Below, one piece after another: positions 55,967-64,000 of a DNA stretch of 64,000 bases. Made by a program: the position numbers and the translations under genes. The notes under the pieces were generated by a model. The model made no database searches. It was given only the letters and a program-made list of their open reading frames with translations, and was not told the DNA's origin. The DNA is from CAVONB01 sp963697205 (GTDB lineage: Bacteria > Pseudomonadota > Alphaproteobacteria > Rhizobiales > Hyphomicrobiaceae). Location: the NCBI GenBank assembly GCA_963697205.1, contig CAVONB010000008.1, positions 310,001-374,000 of the forward strand. Direction: 5' to 3'. Every line of letters starts with the position of its first letter. The stretch's first letter is position 1.

Positions 55967-56434
55967 ATGGTTGCTGTGCACCCCAGGCGGGGCGGACTGC
56001 GGATGGCGGCGCTCACCTTCGTGGCATCCGCGGTGTTCTGCGCACCCGGCGTGCGCGCGCAGTCGTGCTCGCGCACCGACTTCGAGGGCGTCGTTGGCCA
56101 GGCGGCAGGCGTCCTGCGCGATCTCAATTCGAAGAACAAGCCCTCCTATCAGGCGAAGCTGCGCGAGCTCAAGGCCAAGCGCGGCTGGTCGCACGACGTG
56201 TTCTTGAAGGAAGCCGCGCCGCTGGTGCAGGACGACAAGGTTCTCGACTACGATCAGAAGGCGGGCGATCTGCTCGCGCAGATCAACACCATGGGCCAGG
56301 AAGGCGCCGGCGGCGGCACCGCCGACTGTGCGCTTCTGGACAAGCTGCGCGGCTTTATGAAGTCTCTGGTCGAGACCCAGGAAGCCAAGTGGACCTACAT
56401 GTTCGAGCGCATCGACGCAGAGCTGGCAAAATAA
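55967..56434 (+). CDS. Periplasmic protein of unknown function
   Basis: About 155 residues. A hydrophobic stretch (AALTFVASAVFCAPGVRA) is a likely signal peptide; the mature part has four Lys/Glu-rich helices and two Cys residues that could pair (CSRTDF and DCALLD). It shares no recognisable family motif. It is followed by the leftward secretion genes 18 bases away. The start is uncertain: a GTG four codons upstream or an ATG thirteen codons downstream are alternatives. Confidence 0.65.
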   Translation: MVAVHPRRGGLRMAALTFVASAVFCAPGVRAQSCSRTDFEGVVGQAAGVLRDLNSKNKPSYQAKLRELKAKRGWSHDVFLKEAAPLVQDDKVLDYDQKAGDLLAQINTMGQEGAGGGTADCALLDKLRGFMKSLVETQEAKWTYMFERIDAELAK

Positions 56435-56452
56435 GGAGCCGACGCACTCGCG

Positions 56453-57823
56453 TCATTCCTCTCGGAACGCCCGCTCGATCTGATCCTTCACCGGCTTCAC
56501 GAAATACGACAACGCGGTGCGTTCGCTGCCCTCGATGAACGCTTCCACTGGCATGCCCGGCACAAGCTTGATCTGACTGAGCTTGCCGAGATCGGCGGCA
56601 TCGATCTTCACCCGGCCCGTGAAATAAGCCGCACCCGTCTGCGCCTCCCGCGTAAGGTCGGCCGACACACGCGCCAGTGTGCCGCGGATCTCAGGTGTCG
56701 TCTGCCGGTTGAGACCGGGGAAATGCAGCACCGCCCGGCGCCCCACGATCGCCTGATCGATGTCGGTTGGCGCAATGCGCACCTCGATCGCCAAGAGATC
56801 CTCCACCGGCACGATCAGCATCGCCGTTTCGCCGGGCCCGATCACGCCTCCGACGGTGTGCACGGCGAGTTCGTGCACGATTCCGGTCTGCGGCGCGCGC
56901 ACGTCGATCCGCTTCAGCTGATCCTCCGCCGCCGTGCGCCGTTCACCCAGCTCCGCGACCCGGGCCTCGATGTCGCGGATTTCGCGTCCCGCCTCGCTCT
57001 GTAGCGTCTGGTCGATGCCGATGATCTGCAATTCCGTTTCAGCGATCTGGCCACCGGCCTTGGCGATCTGGGCAACCAGAAGTCCGCGCTCGCCGTTGAG
57101 GCGCGCAAGCTCACGCTCGGTCTGCAGCAAGCGGGTCTGTGGCAGCAGATTGCGTTCGAACATGCCGCGCACGCGCGACAGCTCCTCGTCGAGCAGCGCG
57201 ATCTCCTTGTCTTTCGCCAGACGCTGGGACGTCAGGCCGTCGATCTCCTGGCGGAGCTGCCCGATGCGCGCGCTGAGCTGTGCGATCTGTCCGGCTCTCT
57301 GGCGCACGCGATCGTTGAAAAGCTTCGTCTCACCGGCCGCAATCAGTGGCGCCTCGGGATCGCTTCCCAGGAACCCTTTCGGGAAGAGAATGCGCTCCGC
57401 CCCGTCACGCTCTGCCATCAGCCGCGCCTTGCGGCCGATCAGCTGGACCATCTGCGACGTCACGATGCCGAGGTTCGCGCGCGTTTGCGTGTCGTCGAGA
57501 CGCAGCAGCACGTCGCCGGCCTCGACCTGGTCGCCGTTACGCACCGAGATGGCCGCGACGACGCCGCCCGAGGGATGCTGGATCTTCTTGGCACTGGAAT
57601 CCACCACGACCAGCCCCGGTGCGATCACCGCGCTCGAAAGCGTCGCATGCGCAGCCCACCCGAAGACGCCGAGCGCCAGCAGCAAAACCGTTGCCAGCGA
57701 GGCCGTCAGCCGCCGCCTCAGGCCGGGCTCGATCGGCGGAACGGCGACAGGGCGGGGGCCGACCGTGCGCGCGGCCTGAGCATCGTGCGGCGGCGGCAAC
57801 GACATCGGGGACGCGGCGGTCAT
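56453..57823 (-). CDS. HlyD/PrtE family type I secretion adaptor
   Basis: 456 residues. One membrane helix (about residues 35-58), then a barrel-sandwich/lipoyl segment (VRNGDQVEAGDVLLRLDDT), a long coiled coil (about 120-300) and a second lipoyl half (VRAPQTGIVHELAVHT). The protein would span the periplasm and link the ABC exporter to an outer-membrane TolC. It overlaps the ABC gene by 4 bases (ATGA), giving one operon. No TolC gene is in the window. Confidence 0.9.
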   Translation of the reverse strand: MTAASPMSLPPPHDAQAARTVGPRPVAVPPIEPGLRRRLTASLATVLLLALGVFGWAAHATLSSAVIAPGLVVVDSSAKKIQHPSGGVVAAISVRNGDQVEAGDVLLRLDDTQTRANLGIVTSQMVQLIGRKARLMAERDGAERILFPKGFLGSDPEAPLIAAGETKLFNDRVRQRAGQIAQLSARIGQLRQEIDGLTSQRLAKDKEIALLDEELSRVRGMFERNLLPQTRLLQTERELARLNGERGLLVAQIAKAGGQIAETELQIIGIDQTLQSEAGREIRDIEARVAELGERRTAAEDQLKRIDVRAPQTGIVHELAVHTVGGVIGPGETAMLIVPVEDLLAIEVRIAPTDIDQAIVGRRAVLHFPGLNRQTTPEIRGTLARVSADLTREAQTGAAYFTGRVKIDAADLGKLSQIKLVPGMPVEAFIEGSERTALSYFVKPVKDQIERAFREE

Positions 57824-59655
57824 CGGATCGGTCTTTCTGGATCGGGTTCGCTCGGGAGCACTGGGTCCACCGGGCCCGCGCTGGCTGGCTCGGCAGGCTT
57901 GCGGTGTGGAGAAGGCGGACCTTGCGGCGCGTCCGGCCTGGGGCCCATGTTGCCTGGCACCGCCGGTCGCTTCAGCGTCCTGCGCAGCACATCGTCACGC
58001 GGACCGAACGCCACCACCTGCCCGTTGTTGACGACGGCGACGAGATCGGCGGCCGCCAGCACGCTCGGCCTGTGCGCGACGACGACGGCGATGCCGCCGC
58101 GTTGCTTGATGCCGTGCAGCGCAGCCACGACGGCTTCCTCGCCTTCCGCGTCGAGGTTGGCGTTGGGCTCGTCGAGAACGACCAGGAACGGGCGGCCGAA
58201 CAGTGCGCGCGCCAGCGCGATGCGCTGCTTCTGCCCTGCCGATAGATTGGCGCCGCCTTCACCGATCTGCGTCTCGTAGCCGTCCGGCAATGCAAGCGCG
58301 AGTTTGTGGACGCCCGCCGCCTGTGCCGCTTCCAGCACGTCGGCCTCAGTCGCCTCGGGATCGAGCCGCCCGATGTTCTCCGCAACCGTTCCGTCGAAGA
58401 GTTCCACGTCCTGGGGCAGATAGCCGATATGGCGCCCCAGCGCCGTGGGCTCCCACCGATCCAGCGCCGCATCGTCGATCAAGATCGAGCCGCGTGCGAG
58501 TGGCCACACACCGGTCAGCGCCCGGGCGATGGAGGATTTGCCCGCACCGCTCGGCCCGATAATGGCGAGTACCTGCCCGGCCTCAGCCGCGAAGCTGGCG
58601 TCCGCAAGCACCAGCCTGGGCTTAGAGGGAGCAGCGACCGCGATGTGGTCGACGACCACCGAGCGCCGGGGCGGCGGCAGCAGCAGCCGGTCGCGGGGCT
58701 GGCCGAGACGCGTCATCACCTGGCTGAGGCGCCCTTTGGCATCGCGCGCCGCCAGCATCGATCTCCAGTGCGCGATGGCGATCTCGATCGGCGCCAGCGC
58801 ACGCGAGGCCGCGATCGTGCACGCGATAATGGCGCCCGCCGACATCTCACCTTTGATGGTGAGGTATGCGCCCAGCCCCAGTATGCCCGACTGCAGCGCG
58901 ATGCGCAGCGTGCGCGACAACGTCGAAAGACCGCCTACGACGTCGCTCATGCGCTCGTTGTCGGCAAGGTGCGTCAGGTTCAGATCGGTGAAGCGGCGGG
59001 CCAGATGTGGACCCATGGCCATCGCGCGCGCCACTTCCGCGTTGCGCGCGGCCGCATCGGCAAGCTCGCTGCGCGCCTTGCCCGATTGTGCCGCCGTCGC
59101 CGTCCGTCGCCGCACCACAAACTGCGTCGTGACCGTCAGCGCCAGCAGCACCACCGCGCCCGCGATCGTCACCCAGCCCAGCAGCGGATGCAGTATGAAG
59201 ATGAAGGTCAGATAGATCGGCAGCCACGGCATGTCGAGCATGGCCATCGGACCGGGCCCCGACAGGAAATTGCGGATCGCCTCCAGGTCGCGCATGGGCT
59301 GCAGTGCGTCGCGATGGCTGACGCCGGTGAGCGGCAGGCGCAGGGCGGCATCGAGCACGGTCGGCCCGAGGCGGCGATTCACGGTGGAGCCGACGCGGAC
59401 GAAAATCTGGTTGCGCAGCATCTCCAGGAGGCCCTGGAAGGCGAACAGCCCGCCGGCGAGCAGCGTCAGGACGACCAGCGTCGGGACGCTCTGGCTGGAC
59501 AGCACGCGGTCGTAGACCTGCAGCATGTACAGCGAGCCGGTCAGCGCCAGCACGTTGATAAACACCGACGCGACGATCAGGACGGTGACCACCGGCCCCA
59601 TGCGGCCGATGACCGCGCGCAAGGGATTGTCGGGCGAGTTCGCGGGCTTGGACAC
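57820..59655 (-). CDS. Type I secretion ABC transporter (PrtD family)
   Basis: About 611 residues. Five to six membrane helices (about 15-320) are followed by a full ATPase: Walker A GPSGAGKSS, signature LSAGQKQRIALARAL, Walker B VVLDEPNANLD. It belongs to the PrtD branch that exports RTX proteins without N-terminal signal and lacks a C39 peptidase domain. A Pro/Ala-rich tail of about 45 residues extends past the usual end. The GTG at 59655 has GGAGG 7 bases upstream, while an upstream GTG has none. Confidence 0.9.
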   Translation of the reverse strand: MSKPANSPDNPLRAVIGRMGPVVTVLIVASVFINVLALTGSLYMLQVYDRVLSSQSVPTLVVLTLLAGGLFAFQGLLEMLRNQIFVRVGSTVNRRLGPTVLDAALRLPLTGVSHRDALQPMRDLEAIRNFLSGPGPMAMLDMPWLPIYLTFIFILHPLLGWVTIAGAVVLLALTVTTQFVVRRRTATAAQSGKARSELADAAARNAEVARAMAMGPHLARRFTDLNLTHLADNERMSDVVGGLSTLSRTLRIALQSGILGLGAYLTIKGEMSAGAIIACTIAASRALAPIEIAIAHWRSMLAARDAKGRLSQVMTRLGQPRDRLLLPPPRRSVVVDHIAVAAPSKPRLVLADASFAAEAGQVLAIIGPSGAGKSSIARALTGVWPLARGSILIDDAALDRWEPTALGRHIGYLPQDVELFDGTVAENIGRLDPEATEADVLEAAQAAGVHKLALALPDGYETQIGEGGANLSAGQKQRIALARALFGRPFLVVLDEPNANLDAEGEEAVVAALHGIKQRGGIAVVVAHRPSVLAAADLVAVVNNGQVVAFGPRDDVLRRTLKRPAVPGNMGPRPDAPQGPPSPHRKPAEPASAGPVDPVLPSEPDPERPIR

Positions 59656-59944
59656 GAGGGGCCTCCGGAGCACCCTGATGAGGGTGCACGGCCATCAAGC
59701 AAATCCTACGCCAGAAGGCGCCAGCGCCCCAGGCTAAGGTTCGACGGCGGAGCGTCCCGGAATGGCACACTCACGCCATCACACGAGCGTTCCGGTTCTG
59801 AATTTTTCGCACCCGTGCGGCCCAGGTTGCAAGCAACTGCCGGAACCCTCGGGAACACGAGCAATCCTATGATCCAAGTGTAGCGCTTTCACTCGACGTT
59901 GGGAAACGAGCCCAGCCGCTCCTGGGCACCAAGCCTCCGGCGCG

Positions 59945-61183
59945 CTACACGATGAGATCCGCCACCAGCGTTGCGAGGCAAGCCACCGCGCCGGCAGCGG
60001 GCACCCACGTCCACGTCCGGAAGATGTCGTCGGGGGGCTTGGCCTCCCGCCACTTGATCGCGACCAGGGCGAGGTTGACGAGCGCAAACAGCACGAGCGT
60101 GATGCGCGACGACAAATCCGCCAGCCGGTCGAGTGGCAGGGCGAGCGCCAGGACCAGCACCGCACCCGCCGTGACCGCGGTCCCGAGCAGCGGCGTCTGC
60201 GTGCGCGCACTGACCCGGCCGAACGCCGCCGGCAGCCGCCCTTGCCGCGACAGGCCATAGAGAATGCGCGAAGACATGATCATCTGCACGATGATGCCGT
60301 TCAGCGTGGCAACGATCGCGATGGCGCTCATGATGTGCGGGGAGCGGCCGCTGAGCCGGCCGAACACATCCGCCAGTGGCGCGCTCGACGTCCCCAGTTC
60401 ACCAGGCCCCAGGCTGACTAGCGCGACCCAGATCACCAGCATGTAAAGCAGCGTCGTGATCACGAGCGTGAGCAGGATGGCTGAGGGCAGCGTACGCCGG
60501 GGATCGCGGATCTCCTCGGCAACATTGGCGATGCTCTCGAAGCCGATGAAGGCGAACACCGCGAGCAGCGTCGCCGAGGCGAGCCCGCTGAGCGCACCCG
60601 GCGTCGCCGCGGGCATCGCCTCCGGCAATCGCGCAGCAAGGTCGGGTTCGCTCCACAGCCCCATGCCCACGATCAGCAATAGCCCCCCGATCTCGATCAG
60701 GGTCATGATCGCGGCGAACGTCACCGATTCCTCGATGCCCCACGCCGCGATCCCCGCCATGGCCACCACAACGAGCGTCAGGATCAAAGGCTGCGGAAGG
60801 TCGAGAAAAATGCGGATGTAGCCGGCGCTGCCGACGCTGATGGCGGCGGCCGAAACCGTGGCGATGGCAATGATCAAAAGCCCTGCGATCAGTCCCAGGA
60901 CGGGCGATCGAAAGCCGGCGTTGATATAGGCGGCCTCGCCCGCCGCGACCGGCAGCCGCGTGCCCAGCTCTGCGAACGACGCCGCCGTCAGCCCCATGAC
61001 GATGGCGGCGATGACGAACGCGATCGGAGCACTCATGCCCGCACGCGCCGCCGCGGGCCCGATCAGCACGTAGATCCCGGCGCCGATCGTCACCCCGAGG
61101 CCATAGAGCACGACGTGCCACAAGCCGAGGCTGCGGCGCAGTCCCGTTCCCTCACCGGTATACGGCGTCTCGCTGGTGGTCAT
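59945..61183 (-). CDS. Amino acid permease (APC family)
   Basis: 412 residues with twelve membrane helices. The APC signature near the start, GVTIGAGIYVLIGPAAARAG, gives the unwound first helix, and the helix-six region AFIGFESIANVAEEIRDPRR is the substrate-gate segment. It should take up amino acids by proton or sodium symport or exchange; the specific amino acid is not clear. The ATG at 61183 is chosen because GGGGGGA lies just upstream. Confidence 0.88.
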   Translation of the reverse strand: MTTSETPYTGEGTGLRRSLGLWHVVLYGLGVTIGAGIYVLIGPAAARAGMSAPIAFVIAAIVMGLTAASFAELGTRLPVAAGEAAYINAGFRSPVLGLIAGLLIIAIATVSAAAISVGSAGYIRIFLDLPQPLILTLVVVAMAGIAAWGIEESVTFAAIMTLIEIGGLLLIVGMGLWSEPDLAARLPEAMPAATPGALSGLASATLLAVFAFIGFESIANVAEEIRDPRRTLPSAILLTLVITTLLYMLVIWVALVSLGPGELGTSSAPLADVFGRLSGRSPHIMSAIAIVATLNGIIVQMIMSSRILYGLSRQGRLPAAFGRVSARTQTPLLGTAVTAGAVLVLALALPLDRLADLSSRITLVLFALVNLALVAIKWREAKPPDDIFRTWTWVPAAGAVACLATLVADLIV

Positions 61184-61245
61184 CGTCCCCCCGATCGTCC
61201 TACCGCGCCGCCACTTCCAGCGTCGGCGCGGCCCTTGACCAGACG

Positions 61246-61815
61246 TCAATCGATCGGCCTGAGGTCGTGTGTTTGCACGCTCATACTATGGTGGCGCAGC
61301 ATGAGACTACAGATGTCCTGCTCGCTCGTCTCATCGTCGAGCCGCACGATCACCACACCGTCACCCTTTTGTAACGGGACGTCGATGGTGCGGCGGCCGC
61401 TGTCCGGCGCATGACGCCCTGCCGCCAGCCGGCCCAGATTGTCCAGCTGCGTCGCTTGCCCGTCCGCCGCAGCAGAGGCGGCGAGAAGCTCCAGCACCCA
61501 GGGATGGCCCGCCGTCGTCTCCTGGCAGGTCATGCAGCGCACGATCTCCGTCAGCCGCAGCGGGTAGCCCTTGAGAGCCAGCTCGCGCGAGGCCGCGGCC
61601 AATGTCTCGTCCTCGGCGACCAGATGGATCTGCTCGCGCGCGACCCCCACCTCCGACAGCGCGATCGCGATGGCAGCCAGCGCCACAGGCAGAGAATAGA
61701 AGGCGACCGCGAACCGCAACTTGCGCAGCCCGCGTGCCACGGCCGGCGGCGCTGCCGGACCCGCAGAGGGCCGCCCCCCGTCAGGAAAGGGCGATCTGGC
61801 GCAGTCGTGCGACAT
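61246..61815 (-). CDS. Membrane-anchored protein of unknown function
   Basis: About 189 residues. One hydrophobic helix (about 32-56), then a Cys-containing segment (IVRCMTCQETTAGHP) and a C-terminal beta-rich part with acidic residues (VIVRLDDETSEQDICSLML). The start overlaps the end of the FixK-like gene by about 35 bases, so a later GTG (61740) may be the real start. No family was recognised. The next gene downstream is the permease. Confidence 0.55.
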   Translation of the reverse strand: MSHDCARSPFPDGGRPSAGPAAPPAVARGLRKLRFAVAFYSLPVALAAIAIALSEVGVAREQIHLVAEDETLAAASRELALKGYPLRLTEIVRCMTCQETTAGHPWVLELLAASAAADGQATQLDNLGRLAAGRHAPDSGRRTIDVPLQKGDGVVIVRLDDETSEQDICSLMLRHHSMSVQTHDLRPID

Positions 61816-62473
61816 CATGGATCACCACGAGATTGGTCTGGGGCAGGCTGATGATGGCCGAGCGCTTCAGCTTGCTCAGCGTGCGGCTCACCGTTTCGAT
61901 GGTCAGTCCCAGATAATCGCCGATGTCGATCCGCGTCATCAGCAGTTCGATCCGCCGCGGGTCGCATCCCGCCTGCGCGTTACGCTCCGACAGCGCGAGC
62001 AGGAAGGCCGCCATCTTGGCCTCCGCCGACTTGGCAGCGACGCACAACAGGTGGTCGCGAGTGGCGATGAGCTCGTCGGCGGCGAGTTTCAAAAGCCGGC
62101 GCGCGAAATCGGGGCGCCGCTCGACCATCCGATCGATGCTGGCCCGCGGAATACGGCGCACGCGCACCTCGCCCAGTCCTTGTGCGTTGAACGGATAGAC
62201 GCCGATGCAGCAGTAGCCGATAAGGTCGCCGGGGAAATAGAACGATACGACGTGGCGCGTTCCATCCGGCAGCAGACGGTACGCGCACACCATCCCTTCG
62301 AGGATCTCGAACAGGTGGGTCGCCTCGTCACCCTCCAGGAACAAGTCCTCGCGGGTGTCGAAGGTGGCCAGTGTCGCGCCGGCCAGTGGCTCAGTCGCTG
62401 AAGGGCCACGCGGCCGCTCGGGGCGGGGTTGCACGACAATGGCGGGCTCGTGAGAGTGGGGCAGGGCGAGCAT
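61781..62473 (-). CDS. Crp/Fnr family regulator (FixK-like)
   Basis: 230 residues. An N-terminal cyclic-nucleotide-type beta-roll (GDEATHLFEILEGMVCAYRL to FYFPGDLIG) and a C-terminal winged helix with the recognition helix GLTIETVSRTLSKLKR, identical in key positions to FNR/FixK (Glu, Ser, Arg). There is no N-terminal Cys cluster, so it is not an oxygen-sensing FNR but a FixK-type relay. It would bind TTGA-N6-TCAA; such a site lies before the divergent response regulator (62750-62763). Confidence 0.87.
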   Translation of the reverse strand: MLALPHSHEPAIVVQPRPERPRGPSATEPLAGATLATFDTREDLFLEGDEATHLFEILEGMVCAYRLLPDGTRHVVSFYFPGDLIGYCCIGVYPFNAQGLGEVRVRRIPRASIDRMVERRPDFARRLLKLAADELIATRDHLLCVAAKSAEAKMAAFLLALSERNAQAGCDPRRIELLMTRIDIGDYLGLTIETVSRTLSKLKRSAIISLPQTNLVVIHDVARLRQIALS

Positions 62474-62776
62474 GATGACGTCCTTCCTGATCTCGGACCA
62501 ACTCGCCGCCGGGGTCGTGCCGGGCTAGACCCTGCACCGTGACCCCTGCGGCTGTTGTTGGCATCCGACCACGGCCCCGTCACTGGCGCTTCACACGCGT
62601 GTCACGTTTTGTCATTGTTTGTAACCGCGCCTCGACGCTGCCCGCCCCGCCGGCCATATCGCCATCGCAGGGGGCGTGTTACGTCGCTGTGCGCCACCGA
62701 CCCGGTGGCAAGCCTGCAGGTCTCTTGCCATGCCGGCCGGCCGTTTACCTTGAACTTCGTCAATCAGCAGAGTGTC
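62474..62776. other. Divergent regulatory region between fixK-like and response regulator genes
   Basis: 303 bases with no gene. The FNR/FixK-type half-sites at 62750-62763 are the only recognised element. A run near 62600-62630 is a little AT-richer and may hold a promoter. Confidence 0.4.
62750..62763 (+). promoter_or_regulatory. Candidate FNR/FixK box
   Basis: TTGAACTTCGTCAA has the TTGA-N6-TCAA spacing of FNR/FixK sites. It ends 13 bases before the response-regulator start, a position that would favour repression or an overlap with the ribosome-binding region. A chance match is possible. Confidence 0.4.
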
Positions 62777-63523
62777 ATGGACACCCAGCAGCACATCCTG
62801 GTCGTCGACGACGATCCCAAGATCCGCTTGTTGCTGCGGCGCTGCTTCGAAGGCGAGGGCTATCGCGTGAGCGAGAGTGCCACGGGCCGCGACATCTCGA
62901 ACCTGATCGGCGAAGATCCCCCCGACCTCATCACGCTCGACCTCAGCCTGCCCGATATCGACGGACTCTCCATCGCCCGCGCCATCCGTGCGACGTCGCA
63001 GGTGCCGATCGTCATGGTCACGGGCAAGGGCGAGACGATCGACCGCGTCGTCGGCCTGGAGATCGGCGCCGATGACTACATTTCTAAGCCCTTCCACGTG
63101 CGCGAGGTGCTGGCGCGCATCCGTGCCGTCCTGCGCCGCGCCGAGCACCAGTCCAAGCCGGCCGCCCCATCCGCCGGTACCGCCGCCGAGCCGGCCGGAA
63201 CCGGGGAACGCTTCGGATTCGCCGACTTTATCCTTGATGCCACGCGCCGCGAGTTGCGGACCGGCGACGGCACGCTGACGCCGTTGACGACGGCGGAGTT
63301 CACGATGCTGGAGATGTTCGCCCGCCATCCCAACCGCGTCCTGTCACGCGATCAGATCATGGATCTCACCAAGGGCCAGGACTGGAGCCCTTACGACCGC
63401 ACCATCGACAACCTCGTCGCCAAGCTCCGGCGCAAGATCGAGGCGGACCCAGAGCAGCCGCTGCTGATCAAGACCGTCCGCGGCGTCGGATACGCCTTCA
63501 CGTGCGATGTTGGCCTCATTTGA
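62777..63523 (+). CDS. OmpR-family response regulator
   Basis: 248 residues. The receiver domain has the acidic pair VVDDDPK, phospho-acceptor Asp in ITLDLSLPD and the conserved Lys in DYISKPFH; an OmpR-type winged helix closes the protein (SPYDRTIDNLVAKLRRKIE, RGVGYAF). A linker rich in Ala and Pro joins them. The cognate kinase could be the partial gene to the right (a receiver fragment on the opposite strand, possibly a hybrid kinase). The ATG at 62777 removes an unsupported upstream extension. Confidence 0.9.
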   Translation: MDTQQHILVVDDDPKIRLLLRRCFEGEGYRVSESATGRDISNLIGEDPPDLITLDLSLPDIDGLSIARAIRATSQVPIVMVTGKGETIDRVVGLEIGADDYISKPFHVREVLARIRAVLRRAEHQSKPAAPSAGTAAEPAGTGERFGFADFILDATRRELRTGDGTLTPLTTAEFTMLEMFARHPNRVLSRDQIMDLTKGQDWSPYDRTIDNLVAKLRRKIEADPEQPLLIKTVRGVGYAFTCDVGLI

Positions 63524-63566
63524 CGTCGTCCGCGCCACCGGCCGGCACACACGAAGCAGCCCCCAT

Positions 63567-64000
63567 TCAGGTCCGGCCACTGCGCGACCCGGCCAGCGCC
63601 TGGGCGACGGCAACCGCGAGCTCGGACTGGCGGTAAGGCTTCCGCAGCAGGGCATGTGTGGTCTCGCCGTTGCTGCTGGCCAGTTCCTTCGAGTAGCCCG
63701 ATGTCAGCAGAATGCGTGTGCCGGGCCAGCGCTCCGCGACGAGGCGCGCAAGGTCGAGCCCTGAGATGCCGCCCGGCATGACCAGATCCGTGAAAACGAG
63801 ATCGACCGCGAGCCCCCCGCTCAATTGCGTCAGCGCCACAGGGCCGCTTTCCGCCTCTACGACGCGATAGCCAAGCGCGTGCAGCCGCGTCGAGGTCAGC
63901 CGCCGCACCCGCGCATCGTCCTCCACCACGAGCACGGTTTCGCCGTGCCCGACGGGCGCAGCCGCCGCGCCGTCCGCGCCCGCGCCACTCGCCATGTCCT
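63567..64000 (-). CDS. Receiver domain, probably C-terminus of a hybrid histidine kinase (partial)
   Basis: About 140 residues visible, running off the right edge. The receiver fold is complete: VLVVEDDARVRRL, phospho-acceptor Asp in LVFTDLVMPG, and Lys in LLRKPYRQSEL. The wording GHGETVLVVEDD after an Ala/Gly linker is the usual junction at the end of hybrid kinases, so the kinase part is expected beyond the window; an independent small regulator starting at the ATG at 63995 is the alternative. Confidence 0.75.
   Translation of the reverse strand, partial: DMASGAGADGAAAAPVGHGETVLVVEDDARVRRLTSTRLHALGYRVVEAESGPVALTQLSGGLAVDLVFTDLVMPGGISGLDLARLVAERWPGTRILLTSGYSKELASSNGETTHALLRKPYRQSELAVAVAQALAGSRSGRT

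Noticed and set aside
1..64000. CRISPR array, IS element or prophage
   Set aside because: No regularly spaced repeats, transposase, integrase or phage structural genes were seen in any frame.

Overview
The window is a high-GC chromosomal segment from an alphaproteobacterium, most likely of the order Hyphomicrobiales. The assignment rests on gene content and order: folK-rpoZ-rsh-pdxJ-acpS-lepB-rnc-era-recO-parC, gltA-gltX-comEC, cysE-DUF3126, hisI-folE-NifU-like-yidD, plus alphaproteobacterial families (BTLCP peptidase, PAS_5, FixK-type regulator). No phage, IS element, CRISPR array or rRNA was seen; one tRNA (Val, UAC) is present. The species cannot be named from the sequence alone.

Layout. 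0-10 kb is metabolic: a cut-off membrane protein, pepN (frame-disrupted), a class III CoA transferase, an SDR, a secreted polysaccharide deacetylase, a thioesterase, an Lrp regulator, a metallo-hydrolase overlapping a glycosylase-like gene, and a GST. 10-14 kb holds a nuclease, a membrane histidine kinase, DUF1289 and two tandem retropepsin-like membrane proteases. 14-18 kb holds the most striking gene, a secreted AlgE-type mannuronan C5-epimerase with an RTX module, followed by a phosphomannomutase/phosphoglucomutase. 18-29 kb carries small secreted proteins, a TSUP transporter, dusA, a bacterial voltage-gated channel with an unusual filter, gltA, gltX, comEC, tRNA-Val and an acrylyl-CoA reductase-like gene. 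29-31 kb is sparse and partly AT-rich, with a 27-residue membrane peptide. 31-42 kb has cysE, a duplicated-domain DUF3126 protein, a gamma-carbonic anhydrase, a BTLCP peptidase, a double PilZ protein, a rhomboid, a CBS protein, a patatin, hisI, folE, a NifU-like protein, yidD and two tandem peroxiredoxin-like genes. 42-56 kb is the housekeeping cluster for DNA repair, stringent response, protein export, RNA processing, ribosome assembly and topoisomerase IV. 56-60 kb encodes the inner-membrane parts of a type I secretion system. 60-64 kb has an amino acid permease, a FixK-like regulator, an OmpR-type response regulator and a receiver domain cut by the window edge.

How parts may work together: the RTX epimerase needs a type I exporter, and the only one visible lies 40 kb away without a TolC gene. 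The phosphomannomutase next to the epimerase could feed GDP-mannuronate synthesis, but no alginate polymerase is present.

Quality note: pepN and most genes between 42.9 and 54.3 kb carry single-base indels in otherwise well-conserved reading frames, while the rest of the window is clean. This looks like local sequence error rather than gene decay, so those entries are described as single genes spanning the breaks.
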